From the NCBI GenBank assembly GCA_905178155.1, contig CAJINV010000011.1, positions 3,195,144 through 3,259,143 on the forward strand: a stretch of DNA of 64,000 nt. The letters run 5' to 3'. This stretch comes from Amoebophrya sp. A120 (Eukaryota > Sar > Dinophyceae > Syndiniales > Amoebophryaceae). Position 1 is the first letter of the stretch, and each line of letters begins with the position of its first letter. Positions 32,948 to 44,500 of this stretch are shown piece by piece. Made by a program: the position numbers and the translations under genes. Under the pieces are notes generated by a model that was not told where the DNA came from, did no database searches, and saw only the letters and a list, made by a program, of their open reading frames with translations.

Positions 32948-35707
32948 TCAGACCGCCCACGCATCCGTGCTTTTCCTCAATCCGAGTTGGGCGTCCCGGA
33001 CTTGTCGGGTGAAGACCCGCTGCAGACTTTCGTGCCACCTCCGACACCGAGGCAATTTTCTAGAAATCGCCACCAGCAGCCCCTTATCAACTGCAAATAT
33101 GTCTGGGTCTGGAAGGTTGCAACTTGTAATGCTAGCTCTCCATACTTAGGAAATCTGTATTGCATAGCCAACAAAAGTCGCAGCCTCTTTCGTACATGCA
33201 AAAACGTAGTTTCTCATGCGGATTTCCTATGAGAAAGCGTTCTCAAAAGTTGTCATGCTGTGTTGCATTCGGAACTGTTTCCAACATCCACATTTTAGCA
33301 TCACAAGTTTCCAGATCCAGACATTTTTGCAATGCATACCCCTCGCTCGGGTCTAGTCTTTCCTCGAAGTCGTTCAAGTTTGGCGGGAACTGGCTATCCT
33401 CTGTAAAAACGTCCCCACCCTAGAGTTGTCATGCAGAATTACAATCACAGAAAAACTTGTAATGCGCATTTCCATGAGAGGCATTTTCAATCGTGTTATG
33501 CAATTTGTGAAGCTGTAAACAGGATACCAGGATGGATTTGTGATGCGGTTGTCCTTGCTAACCCGCATTACAGTACAGAGAAAAACTTGTCATGCGTGAC
33601 TTCCGAAACTTCTGGATCTGTGTTGCAGAATTCCCAACTTGACTCTGGGGTGGGGACGTTTTTACACAGGATACCGGCGGAGCTTGATCTTGTCCACCAT
33701 GCGGTTCACCAGAAACTGCTCCGCGTTGCGCTGCTCCAGTTTGGTGACGTTTGCGATTTTCTGTTCCTGAATGTTGAACTCCGTCAGTCGCATCGGATCC
33801 TTCAGAAAAAGCGGATCGTCGACTAAATACAGCTCGTAGTTGTTCTCGAGTAGGTGCTTGTGCAGTACCTCGTGCAGCAATTTCCGCACCTGCGGCCGGG
33901 TTGCGTCGTCGAACTCCCGATCAATCTGCCGGTCCATGATTCTTTCCTTCTCCTCCTCTATTTTCTGCTGCGCCAGCTGCGCTTCCGAAAGCTTCTCGAC
34001 CGCATTTAGCGGGACGGGGTCAATCAGTTTTTTCGCCGCCGGCTTTGGAATTCTCTCCCCGTTGAGAATGATATCTGGCTCGGCAGGAGCGGTATCAGCG
34101 GCTTGCTCCTTTTCCAGTAGTTCTTCTCTTCGTTTCCGCCAAAATTTGTCCGCCGAAGAGAAAATCCGCTCCGTCGACATCATCGCGGGGCGCGCTAGCA
34201 CCACGCAGATCTCGTTTTTCTGCAGCAGCACCTTCGCACCTTTCAGCGCGTTGAGCTCGCAGAATTGGCAATGAAGTTTCAGAATGTCGATCTTCGGAAG
34301 GTGGTTCTGGTTCAATATTTTTACTGGTGCGTTTTTATTGTCCACGTCCTGCTCTTGTCCAGTAGTTCCACTTGTTCCACCATCGGCACTATACGTCCCT
34401 CTTCGAAAGTAGTAGTCCAAGGTCACACTGACCACATCGTGTTCGCAGTCCGTCCGGCCGCTGGCGCAACTGTTCTCCGTGTCCAGAAACGTTTCCGCGG
34501 TCCGCGTGGTGGGGAAATACAGCGACTTCTTCTGTCCCGGCTGCTCGTCGTTGCCGACCAACATGTGCTCCACCTTCATACTTTGCTCCGCCCCGTGGCC
34601 GAAGATGGACCGCTTGAACGTCTGCTGCGCCAGCCGGTTCGGCTCAAACCCGGTGACCTGTACCTGCTTCCCAAACTTCTGCCACGCGTAGAGCGTGCAG
34701 TCGCCGGTGTGCGTGCCAACCTCGACTATGTGGAGGGGCGCGGAAGTACTAGAAATGCTACCGTGCAGCTGCGGAGTTTTCGACGTTGGAGCAGTAGTAG
34801 TCACAACACCGTCTATTGCAGCAGAAGATGTTGTCCTTCCTCCTACTATTGAAATTCCTTCCTCACTTGTCTCCTCGTGCGGCCGCAGGCTGTCCCAGAA
34901 TTCCGGGGCGGTCAAGTCCGCCATCGTGCTGAGCCCGGGAAGATTGTGGCCGGCGGTGGCCTGTCGTCTACGTCGAAACGCTCTGCGGGCGGAAACTTGG
35001 TCTGCGACGGGCGCGAACTCGCGGCAGGCGCCGTGCAGTGCCGGCGTAGAAGAAATTGCATGTTTTGCTGCGCGACCGCAGTGGTGGCTCGCCGCAGATT
35101 TTGTTACAGCAGCTCCGGCACTGGATATAGAAGTATTAGAGGTCCTCTTTCTTGTCCCGGCTGGCGACTTTTGTACCAGCTGCGCGCTACTGCTTGTACC
35201 TATCCGTTCTGCTACTGCCTTGACGGTTGTTTTTCTTTCTTTCATCATCCCAGACGCGCCTAGTACCTGGCTGTCTGCACGACCTGTAGTTCCACCGCCT
35301 CCCAGCGGGTCTACCGCGGGCAGGCTCTCGACCAACCGGAGCCAAAACGGTTCGGTGCACATCAATTTCCCTGTCGCCCGCACCACGTTGCTCAGGCTGT
35401 CCGTTGCCGGGATGGTGTGCACGCGCTCGCGAAGCACGTTGGGCGTGCCGGTTTCGAGCAGGCCCAGGATCGCCGGAAAAATGAAGGGCGTTTCCAGCAA
35501 CTGCCGCAACCGCCGCTCGTAGGGCACAAAGGCGTCCCGCACGCACTCTTCTGCCATGGTAATCAGCCGCTGCCCCTCCTTGTGCAGCAGTTCCGCGTGC
35601 TCCGTGTCGACCACCCGAATGGTCGGCGCGTCAAAAAACAGCACACTGTAGGCCGCTGCCAGGTACAGCGTGGCCTGCCGGAACTTCTGCGACCGCAAGA
35701 TCCGCAT
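32948..35707 (-). CDS. FkbM-type methyltransferase domain protein, three exons
   Basis: Exons 35707-33668, 33398-33339 and 33079-32948 (GT-AG reading of intron 1) give 743 aa. The FkbM fold (Methyltransf_21) is seen at about residues 320-520: glycine-rich SAM loop IVEVGTHTGDCTLY, then VTGFEPN, then a run that closes with PKIDILKLHCQFCELNALKGA, corresponding to the family's DILKIDVEGaExevLkGa segment; the usual acidic Asp-Val-Glu-Gly is here His-Cys-Gln-Phe, so catalysis may be altered. An N-terminal hydrophobic stretch (LYLAAAYSVLFF) may anchor it. A Ser/Thr/Gly-rich linker precedes the domain and a Lys/Glu-rich helix (EEEKERIMDRQIDREFDD) follows. Family members often O-methylate sugars or small molecules; the substrate here is unknown. 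The last two exons are supported only by frame and end at TGA 32948. Confidence 0.72.
33080..33338 (-). mobile_element. Introner, family A (intron 2 of the FkbM gene)
   Basis: Perfect target CCCCT at 33080-33084 and 33339-33343. Ends TATCAACTGC / GCAATGCATA with TGTCTGGGTCTGG arms (one base changed on the right). Excision gives ..LDPSEG|LLVAISRK.. in frame. Confidence 0.85.
33399..33667 (-). mobile_element. Introner, family B (intron 1 of the FkbM gene)
   Basis: Reads GTGTAAAAACGTCCCC..GACGTTTTTACAGAG on the coding strand: GT-AG compatible. Wider ends TATCCT / AGGATA with plus-strand flanks CTGGC (33390-33394) and CCGGC (33674-33678). Both solutions are in frame. Arms match the copies at 1195 and 30191. 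Confidence 0.83.
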
Positions 35708-35948
35708 CTCACGCTTCAGTTTACTGTAACTTCTTGCCTCTTCTGAAGATACTATCGTGGCGAAACGTACAAATACCGTACGAAATAATGCAGAATGATT
35801 TTAGTACATGCGAATTCTGCAGCATAGCGTATTTTTCTTCTGACCTGCAGTTGTCCGGTGCATAGTGTTCCATTAGAGCTTGCTGCGAGCGGCTGTCAGC
35901 TACGCTGACAGATTTTCTTTATACCTGTATCGATTCTTTTCATATTTT

Positions 35949-38194
35949 TCACCATGGCACGGTAGTAGAAATTTTTTTCCGTGTGATATCATCTTCGTCC
36001 TTAGGCAGGTCGTTACTCAATCCAGCATTATCCGCCTCACGCGTCGCTGTTTCGATGCCGAGAAACGGGGAACCGGCTGCGTCCGAATCCGCGGCCTCGT
36101 CCCGCAGGTCGAAGATCAGGTTGTCCGTGACGCCCGGCCGCTGTCCTCGGAGCCTCTCCAGCCGGGCTTCGCGCTCGGTCTCCACGTTTTTCCCCTCAGG
36201 CATGGCCGGCATGCGTTTGCTGCACGCTCCCGGCCGCATGCGGGGGTCCGCTTCTCGGTCGTGGTGCAACAGGCGCATGACCATGTCCGTGTGAATCCGT
36301 TTGCGGCATGCATGGCAAAAGTATTTCGGATCATTTTCTGCGCTTTAGCTTGTTCATTTAGGCCCTAACTTCCTTATGCAGATTTGCGAACCTCGCAGGA
36401 AGGAATTGACTTCTCGCCAAGCACTTAGCGCCCTAAAGTAGTGCGAAGCACTTAAGCAGCTAAAGTAGTGCGAAGCACTTAGTGCCCTAAAGTAGTGCGA
36501 AGCACTTAGGCAGCTAAAGTAGTGCGAAGCACTTAGTGCCCTAAAGTAGTGCGAAGCACTTAGGCAGCTAAAGTAGTGCGAAGCACTTAGTGCCCTAAAG
36601 TAGTGCGAAGCACTTAAGGAGCTAAAGTAGTGCGAAGCACTTAGCGCCCTAAAGTAGTGCGAAGTACTTAAGGAGCTAAAGTAGTGCGAGGCACTTAGCC
36701 CCCTGAAGTGGTGCGAAGCACTGAAGGAGCTAAAGTAGTGCGAAGCACTTAGCGCCCTAAAGTAGTGCGAAGCACTTAAGCAGCTAAACTAGTGCGAAGC
36801 ACTTAGCGCCCTAAAGTCGTACGAAGCACTTATGCGGCTAAAGTAGTGCGAAGCACTTAGCGCCCTAAAGTCGTGCGAAGCACTTAAGCAGCTTAAGTAG
36901 TGCGAAGCAGTTAGCGCCCTAAAGTAGTGCGCAGCACTTAAGCAGCTAAAGCAGTGCGAAGCACTTAGCGCTCTAACGTTGTGCGAAATATATACGACTG
37001 CAGCGTCGTGCGAAGCCCTTACTGCCCCCGGTGAACTGCACCGCACTTCAGACCGGAGCGTCGCACGCTGCCTTCGGACCGTAGCGTCATGCGGAGGCCT
37101 TGCCGTAGGCACCACCCGCAAATAATAAACGCAGAAAAAGAATGAATACTGTTGCGCCGGATATGCGGAGCGACAAGGCGATCTGCATTTCGTTCATATC
37201 GCGCTCATCCTCCTTGGTCCAATCCGGGGGAATCTGCAACTGGTACCCGATACTAAGCAGGTCCCCCTGAATGACGCTGCCCTGCGTGGAGCCGATGTTG
37301 GCGAAAAACGGCCACTGCGTCTGGATTAGGTCGAACAGGGCCGGCAGACCGCCCTTTGCCGCGTCGAACTTCAGCAGGGGCTCAAACGTATCCTCGGTGG
37401 CCCGCACAATCCAGGGAGTCGTCGGGAATAGCTTTTGGCTTTATTCTTTGGAAAAACGTCCACCTCGCCACGTAACCACAGGGAGGCCCTTTTCAACGCG
37501 CGTGCTCGAGAAGAACTGTGAAACCGAGTTTGTTGTTACTAGCGATGATTACAAAGTACCGGCGGAGCAGACATAGAAGACACACACGTCGCCTACCGAG
37601 CAGCAATTTATTTCTCTTTGATTTATACGGGGGCACGTTCTTCGCGGTTGTGTGCGAAGTTCATGATACGTGCGTGGGAGAATACAAAAATGTCTTGCTT
37701 ACGTGGTGGAAACGTTTTTTTTTTTGTTCGCAGGATAAGTTGTTGTAGAGGTTGGTATTCAGGACCACGCTGCGAAAGACCATGTACGACAGGAACGCGC
37801 TGGCGCCCCCGAGGCCGCACTGGTAAAAGGTGCTGTGTGTGATCAGCTGCGTGAGCCCCGCTTTGTACAGGTCCGTGCCGAAGGAAAGGTCGCGGCGCCA
37901 CTGGATCCATCGTCCGTTGGCCACATCGTCGCAGCTGAGCGTCTGCAGCAGGTCACGTTTGTCCCAGGCGGTCTGGTCGCAGCAGCGCTCGTCGCAGCCG
38001 TCGTTGCCGGACAAGATCGGCGGGAAAACGCAACAACTGTCGTAGGTTCCGTTGCGGCAGCTTTGCACCGCGAAGAACGTGGCTGGCGCCGCGGGCGGGA
38101 GCACCGACCGAGGCCCGCGAGGCTCGATCTCATCCTCGGCACCCGCTTCAAAACAACAAGCAAACGCCGAGAGAACGAAAGGCAGGCCGCGCAT
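35949..38194 (-). CDS. Tentative secreted/membrane protein with CxxC tail, three exons
   Basis: Exon 1 (38194-37739) begins ATG with a clear signal peptide (MRGLPFVLSAFACCFEAGA) and a Cys-rich segment (DSCCVFPP, DGCDERCC, TLSCDD). The open frame extends upstream only via a GTG, so 38194 is chosen. Exon 2 (from 37440) follows an introner-like intron and ends with a hydrophobic helix (ISGATVFILFLRLLFAGG). It can stop at TGA 37087 (269 aa), or use a GTGGTG donor at 37115 and splice over the 27-bp satellite to exon 3 (36337-35949), which carries YFCHACRKRIHTDMV and an acidic tail, giving 389 aa. The CxxC piece looks like half of a zinc knuckle. Exon 3 may instead belong to a separate small gene. 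No family recognised. Confidence 0.38.
36415..37000. repeat. Tandem 27-bp satellite, about 21 copies
   Basis: Unit CTAAAGTAGTGCGAAGCACT plus a 7-base tail; tails alternate (TTAGYGC-C / TTARGCAG), so the higher-order period is 54 bp. Each unit holds a small hairpin, AGTGC GAA GCACT. Copies decay toward 37090 into unit-like GTCGTGCGAAGC and GCGTCATGCGGAGGC. Open frames across it are by-products of the period being a multiple of three. Confidence 0.93.
37441..37738 (-). mobile_element. Probable diverged family B introner
   Basis: Ends TTATCCTGCG..AAAAACGTTTCCACCACGTA and, inverted, TTATTCTTTGGAAAAACGTCC..CACGTA: the same AAAACGT-CCACC arm as family B with many changes. Target duplication not visible. 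Removal from TTAT to ATAA keeps the frame of the tentative gene. Confidence 0.5.
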
Positions 38195-41100
38195 GATCAC
38201 TCACAAGGCTGGGAACCACTGCACGCGCCGAAAGCGATCAGCTTGAAAATTTGGCAGCTCCACATTTTTGGACGCACGGGGCCAATATTCGTAGACGTAG
38301 GCGACCGAGGGAGATCGGTGGAGGCGCGAACACGGCGGGCAAAGAAGCGGGGAGGCGGAACGCGAGGAGGGACGCCCTTGCGGAGCACAAAGTTGGTTGG
38401 CCGGCCTCGCCGAATGGCAGGCCGCTCCCGTTTCGCGGCCGCTCTACCGCTCGGACAACGACGCGACTCGGCACGAACACGCCCGCCCGATCATTGCGTG
38501 ACCACAGCACTCGTTTGCCCGACGTCCATCGCGCCTCTCCCGGCGGTCCGGCCCGCAGACCCCCGTGCGGGTGCGGGTAGTGCTTGCCTTTCCGGGTACC
38601 AGGCGGCGGCATTCCGCGCGACCGCGAAGGCCGCGCGGCCGAACACAGCTGAGGTGGCTTCCGCGAAGGGCGCAAGGGACGGCAATGCCCCAATGCCCAT
38701 ACCTGGACCGCGGAGGCGATTTCGCCACCCCGCCCCCCTGTACGGACCAATCGAGGCGGTGGGCCTTGCAAAGGACCCATGGGCCACCTGATTTACCGCC
38801 CGGAATCTACTAAAATAATCCCTATTGGACAGGATTCCACAGAAGGAGAAAGCTATGACCTCCATTGTAGAGCCTTAAAAAAACTGCAATTTTTGACAGT
38901 TTCAAGATTTCCCACGGACGTGAAAAACAGAGGCACTCTCTGACTATTGATCACCTCTTAGCTGTTTACAGCTGCTGTAGAGCATTTGGCATAGTGCATA
39001 TATGCACCCCACTGGTCAACTTCGTCTCATCAAAAAATTTTGATTTTTTTAAATTTTCAAAAAATTACACCCATTGCCCAACTTTGCACAGAGTGCCAGG
39101 TTTATATCAGTTAAACAACGTAAAAGGCTTAATATATTATATATAATCACGCTGCGTCTCTTATTTTCTTGGATTTTTCTTGGGATTTGGAAAAGTGTGA
39201 TTTTTTTTAGTTTTCTGGATTGATAGCATCTAATGACTTACAGGCACAATAAGTCTACTATATGGCAAATATATAGCAATACACTCAATATTTATAATAT
39301 ATTATGTCCATTTACCCGGCAACGTGTTCAAATCTTGCAAATGGGTAAAATCTTAATTTTTTAAATTTTTTTTTGAATTATGTGACAAATGATGAAAATT
39401 TAAAAAAATAGCCTATGTGTATAGCGTATGCATGTTCAGGTAACGTATTGAGGATGAGAGTGCTTTTATTTTTATACTTTTTTGCAGTTTTTTACTGCGG
39501 CAAAAAATTTTCAATTTTTCCAATTTTTTTAAAAATAAGGCGCCATCACATTTTTTATAAATTTAAGGAACCTAAAACAATCGGAAGCCCAAAAGTGATG
39601 ACATTTTATGTCTTTTTTTATGTATCTATTTCATCTGTTGACCATTTTTCCAGATTGCGCAATTTTTTATTTTCTTGGAATTTTTTGGAATTTGAGAAAC
39701 CTATAAGAATCAAGTCAAGTGCAGCAAGTTCAAATATTGAACATGCAACGTTGCGCGCTAAATAGCGTGGGACCTCCATGATTACGTGACGCCTAAGCAG
39801 CTGAATGGCAGGATGAAGGTTTCCGGGATCTGTAACTATTCAACTTTCTCACAGTTTTAACCTGGGGGCCAGACTATGTGAGGTTGCCTCCCTTTAATGG
39901 AAAGAGATGGGTCGCGTTCCCCCTATATGGCAGTGCATATACCCACGCTGTGCTTTATGTGTCCGCCCGCTGGTCGCTTAGGCCACCACTCTGATAAGGG
40001 GCCCCCTCTTGTTCCCCGTCCCCCTAATCCCGGAGGCCCGTCGCCCCCCCCCCCCCCCCCTTTCCGTTCGCGGGGGCTCGCCTGCGGCGCCGCTTTGGCC
40101 GCCGCGTGCCCCCTGCTTTCTTTGGGGCCTCTTCCGCCTCGCCGGGCGCGCGAGTTTCCGCGCTTTGCGGCGCCGCACCGGGTAGCCACTTCGGGTGCCC
40201 CGCGCCGCCGCCTGCGGGCCCTTCCGCGGCCGGAGGATCGCAGGCCGGCTGCCGCCCGAAGGACAGGTCTGGTTAGTAACTACTTACTTCCGCAGCGCGC
40301 GGCGCTATCGACAAAGCACGAGTCTGCGATGGGGCGTTTGCTGCCTTTAGAAGTGCCCGCATTTATTTATTGTTTCCCGGCGCATACGTACGTAGGTCTG
40401 TACTCTGTACAGGTTTAGAGCCAGCGCAGCTGAAGCCCTACTGTGTTGGACTTCCGGTTGGCCACTGGATTGTCCTTCATAGGCCGCCGAGAGACTCGCT
40501 CGCCTCGCTCGATTTTTTTTTTGCTTCATCCTTCTCTTTTTGCTTTTCTTTTCCAAAAAACTTTGCATGTAGGAATCGCGCTTGACAAGATGGGCGTCCG
40601 TCGCGGCAGGATCTCCCAGGGTTTGGTTTAGGTTTCAGGGTTTAGGGTTCCCCATTAGGGGGCCCCAATTTATTGTTTCCCGGCTCTTGTTGCTTACTTT
40701 CAACCACGGACACAAGAAGTGGGCAACACTCCCATAGCGAGCCACTGCTGGATCACGCGATAGAATGAGAAAAATGCACCCAAAGGCGCACAGAAAATTG
40801 CGACTTAGCAAGGCGGATCTCAACATCAATTCTAGACAGAGTTATTCGATTGGCAAGCGCGCATTTCTATGCACGGTCTATGCGGTCGTCCTCGACATGG
40901 ACGCAGTACGAAGAGAATCCCTTCGCACTGCGAACCGGCGGAATCATTATTTTACACGCTGATTGATTCTTGACAGGTCGAGGCGGTAGGAACAGGAATT
41001 TCATGCTTCGCTGTGACACATAGTTTTTAGAAGAAGCTGCATAGACAGGACTTCAATTAGTACATAGCAGGTGCTCGCAAAAATTGTTTTCATTTTTACT

Positions 41101-41367
41101 TAGCGTCGTTGATCCATATTGATTCTCCCTCCTGCTCTTTGCAATTGCATCTGCAAGACTACGCGACTTACTTCGTTAAGGACATTCTAGTTCTACTAGC
41201 GTAAAAACTCAAAACACGAAAGCGCGAACTCCCCGACCTGGAACCTGGACACCGGCAAGAACCCGTTTTAAAACATCGGCGATTCCACACTATTTAGTTG
41301 TTGGCCCGACGAGTAAGTACTTTCTCGATTTTCGATCAGTTTATCTCGTCGAAAACAATCTGCAAAC
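38195..41367. other. Divergent strand-switch region, no supported gene
   Basis: Separates the minus-strand block from the plus-strand block. From left: a GC-rich island (about 38.23-38.80 kb), an AT-rich core (38.80-39.76 kb) with runs of T and A and loosely repeated TTATTTTCTTGGA-type words, a second GC-rich island with an 18-base C run (about 40.0-40.3 kb), and a telomere-like tract at 40618. Open frames in it are composition artefacts or have no motif. Confidence 0.6.
40618..40649 (+). repeat. Interstitial telomere-like tract
   Basis: Degenerate run GGGTTTGGTTTAGGTTTCAGG then GTTTAGGG, about four to five TTTAGGG-type units. TTTAGGG is the usual telomere repeat in dinoflagellates and plants. 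Confidence 0.6.
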
Positions 41368-41501
41368 ATGGCGCCTGGAGGTTTATGGGACGCAAGAAGA
41401 AAATCTTAAGTCAACCCAATTGGAATTTCGTTACCGCAGCACACGGGGCTGCGAAGTAGAAAATGTGAATTTCCAAAGAAGTCAACCTGATTCTTTCAAC
41501 T

Positions 41502-44500
41502 GTGCAAGAAATGCATATGGCAGCGGCACTAGAGCCACCACCACGTAGTACAATTGAGCCCCAGGGCAAGAAATTCCAATCCCCTGCAAGATTTTTTTCT
41601 CTCCCCTTTCCATACCTGCCTTCCCGCACCAAAAAGTCCGAAGCGGACAAGCAGCTCGAGCGGCACATGGTGCTACTCGACTACGCGAAATTGAAACCCA
41701 ACATGCCCGCGTTCCAGTACTTAAAGCGGATCGCGGGCAACTGCGGCAAGGACTGCATCGCGCCCAACCACGACCCGGCCACCAAGGCGCTGAAGCCGAT
41801 TCTGGTCCACGAGGACGCGTGTGCGGCCTGCATAACCCGGGCGAAGAAGTGCCCGGACGATGCGGTGAAACTGGTGAAATTGCCCAGCAACCTGTCGGCG
41901 GACTGCACGCACCGGTACGGCATGAACGAGTTCAAACTGCACCGCCTGCCCATGCCCGCGCCCAACTGCGTGGTGGGGATTCTGGGGCAGAACGGGGTCG
42001 GGAAATCCACCGCCTGCAAGGTACTCGCGGGGAGTTTGAAGCCTAACCTGGGGGTTTTGCCGGGACTGGAATCTGACGGGAATAGCAAAAAATTCGTGAC
42101 CAACCCCACCTGGCTGGACATCATAAAATACTACCGCGGCAGCGACCTACAGAGCTTTTTTCGGGACCAGGTGGAGGGGAAATTGATCGTTTCCATGAAG
42201 GCGCAAATGGACTCGCAGTACGCGAAAAGCCTGGCCGGCAGGAAAATGCGAGATATCATCGAGGAGGCGGCGGAGGAAACGCTTTTGCAAGATTTTGGTA
42301 CAATTTTTTATAAAGGAAATAAAAAGGACAAAGGACGCCGGAAGATTTTTCGTGGTTATTGTTCAAGAAGTCAGGCCGTTTGCTTCAGATCGGGACGATG
42401 AAAACCCGTCTTTCAAACACAAATCTCTGAATTGTTGAACATCATGATTACATAAACTCTAATCCCAGGCCTCGACAACTCCTACTCGGCGCGCACGCTG
42501 CACATTCTGCGGGAGATGGACCTGCTCCACCTCCTGGACCGGGAGGACTGCGGAAACTTATCCGGCGGTGAGATGCAGCGGCTGGCGATCGCGGTGGCCT
42601 TATGAATTGCACAAGTACTGTCGTACTGGTATAAATTGCAGGCCGACATGACACCTATCTTTACCAACTTGAATCAGCATCACAGACTCCTCTTTTCATC
42701 TTGTTATGCAAAAACTTGTCATGCGATTTATGCTAGTGCAATGCAATGCTTTTGCAATGCATACGCCTGTTTACCGAAGGAAGCGAACGTGTTTATTTTC
42801 GACGAGCCGTCCTCTTTCCTGGACGTAAAACAGCGGTTGGCGGCGACGCGGCTGATCCGCGGGTTAGTTGACGAGGAGAGCTGGAATTTTAGTACGGTTA
42901 ATTCCGAGCAGCGAACCAAGAAGAAGTTGAACTTGGAGCAACTGGAAGTGGATTCTATCGACCCGGACGCGTCGCCCTCGAATGTGATGAACGCGGATGG
43001 AAATAATCAGCCACCCATTCTCTCCGACGACACGGCGTCGCTGAGCAGCAGCGAGGCCGCCCCCGAGGACACCGACGTGGACGACCCGGAGCCGGCGCCG
43101 TCCGTGCGGGGCGACAATGCGAAGGCGAGTTCCCTGCAGACGCGGTACGTGCTCTGCATCGAGCACGACCTGGCCATTCTGGATTACATGTCCGACTACG
43201 TGCACTGCCTGTACGGCGAGCCCGGGTTTTACGGCGTTGTGACAAAACGCGCCGGCGTGCGCAACGGGATTAACAACTTCCTTTCCGGCTACCTCCCGGC
43301 CGAGAACATGCGGTTTCGCACCGAGGAATTGACCTTCAAAGTGTCCACGGCCGCCGGAATCGACGTGGTGGGGAAAGAGAAAGACGCGAAGGAGAAGGAC
43401 GAAAAAACAAGTTCCGCCATAAAAAATCTCTCGTCGCAGCTCGCGCGCACCGGGACGCACACCTTCCCGGGCATGACTAAGGTGTTGGGCGAGGGGGAGA
43501 ATTCGTTCACTTTGAAGATCGAGGAGGGAAGCTTTTCCACCGGGCAGATTGTCGGCATGCTCGGGCAGAACGGAACGGGGAAAAGTACCTACATGGAAGT
43601 CTTGGCGGGCCTGCACGACAAGAAGGTGGAAGACAGTGGAGAGGGTGGGGTAGCGAGTGGAACCTCTACGGAGGGTGTTGGTCAGGGAAGTGCCAGTGGT
43701 AATAAAAAAAGTGCAGTTGCCGAGAAGAACAAACCGAAATCTTCTACAGCAGCAGGTTCCTCCGAAGAGGACGCAAATACAACTTCTTCTAAACCTGACG
43801 CCACGAAATACATCTCCGACCCGACGTCTTTACCGGCCGCGGGGTTCTCCATGTCATACAAGAAGCAGGACTACGCGCCGAAATTCCGGCGGTACCCGGG
43901 CACCGTGCGCCAGCTGCTGGAGCGCAACATCACCAAGGCGTTCTGCAACGACAGCATGTTTCGCTTACTGGTGCTCCGCCCTCTCGGGTTCGACGACACC
44001 GCGAGTTTGACCAGCGGATCGGGCAACGACAGCATTCTGGACATGAACGTGAAAACGCTGTCCGGCGGGGAGCTGCAGCGTTTGGCGATCATCCTGTGTC
44101 TCGGCACACCCGCCGCGGTCTATCTACTGGACGAACCCAGCGCGGGGCTGGATTGCGAGCAGCGCGTCAAGGTCGCGCGCGCCATCAAGAAGTGGGTCCG
44201 GGACCACCTGCAGCGCACGGCGTTCATCATCGAGCACGACAGCGTCATGATGACGGCCTGCGCGGACAAGGTGATTCTGTTCACGGGGACCCCGGGGAGA
44301 AAAGCAAATGCCAGCACGCCGATGAACTTGGTGGACGGGTTTAACGCGTTTTTGAAGGAAATGAACGTCACCTTCCGTCGCGACCCCGTGAACCTGCGCC
44401 CGCGGATTAACAAACCCGGCAGCGTCAAGGACCGCGAGCAGCTATGCCTTTGCAAAAACATCGTAACGGTGGTGGTACAAATTGCAGTCATGTGCATGAC

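Noticed and set aside
36789-37121. Minus-strand frame with repeated ALSASH-like peptides
   Set aside because: Translation of the 27-bp satellite, whose period is a multiple of three.
38800-39770. AT-rich core as an organelle DNA insertion
   Set aside because: No recognisable mitochondrial or plastid gene fragment (cox, cob, rRNA) in any frame; left as unexplained AT-rich DNA.
42636-42768. Upstream ATG giving ABCE1 exon 3 an extra N-terminus
   Set aside because: The stretch is introner sequence; the conserved ABCE1 join shows it is removed.
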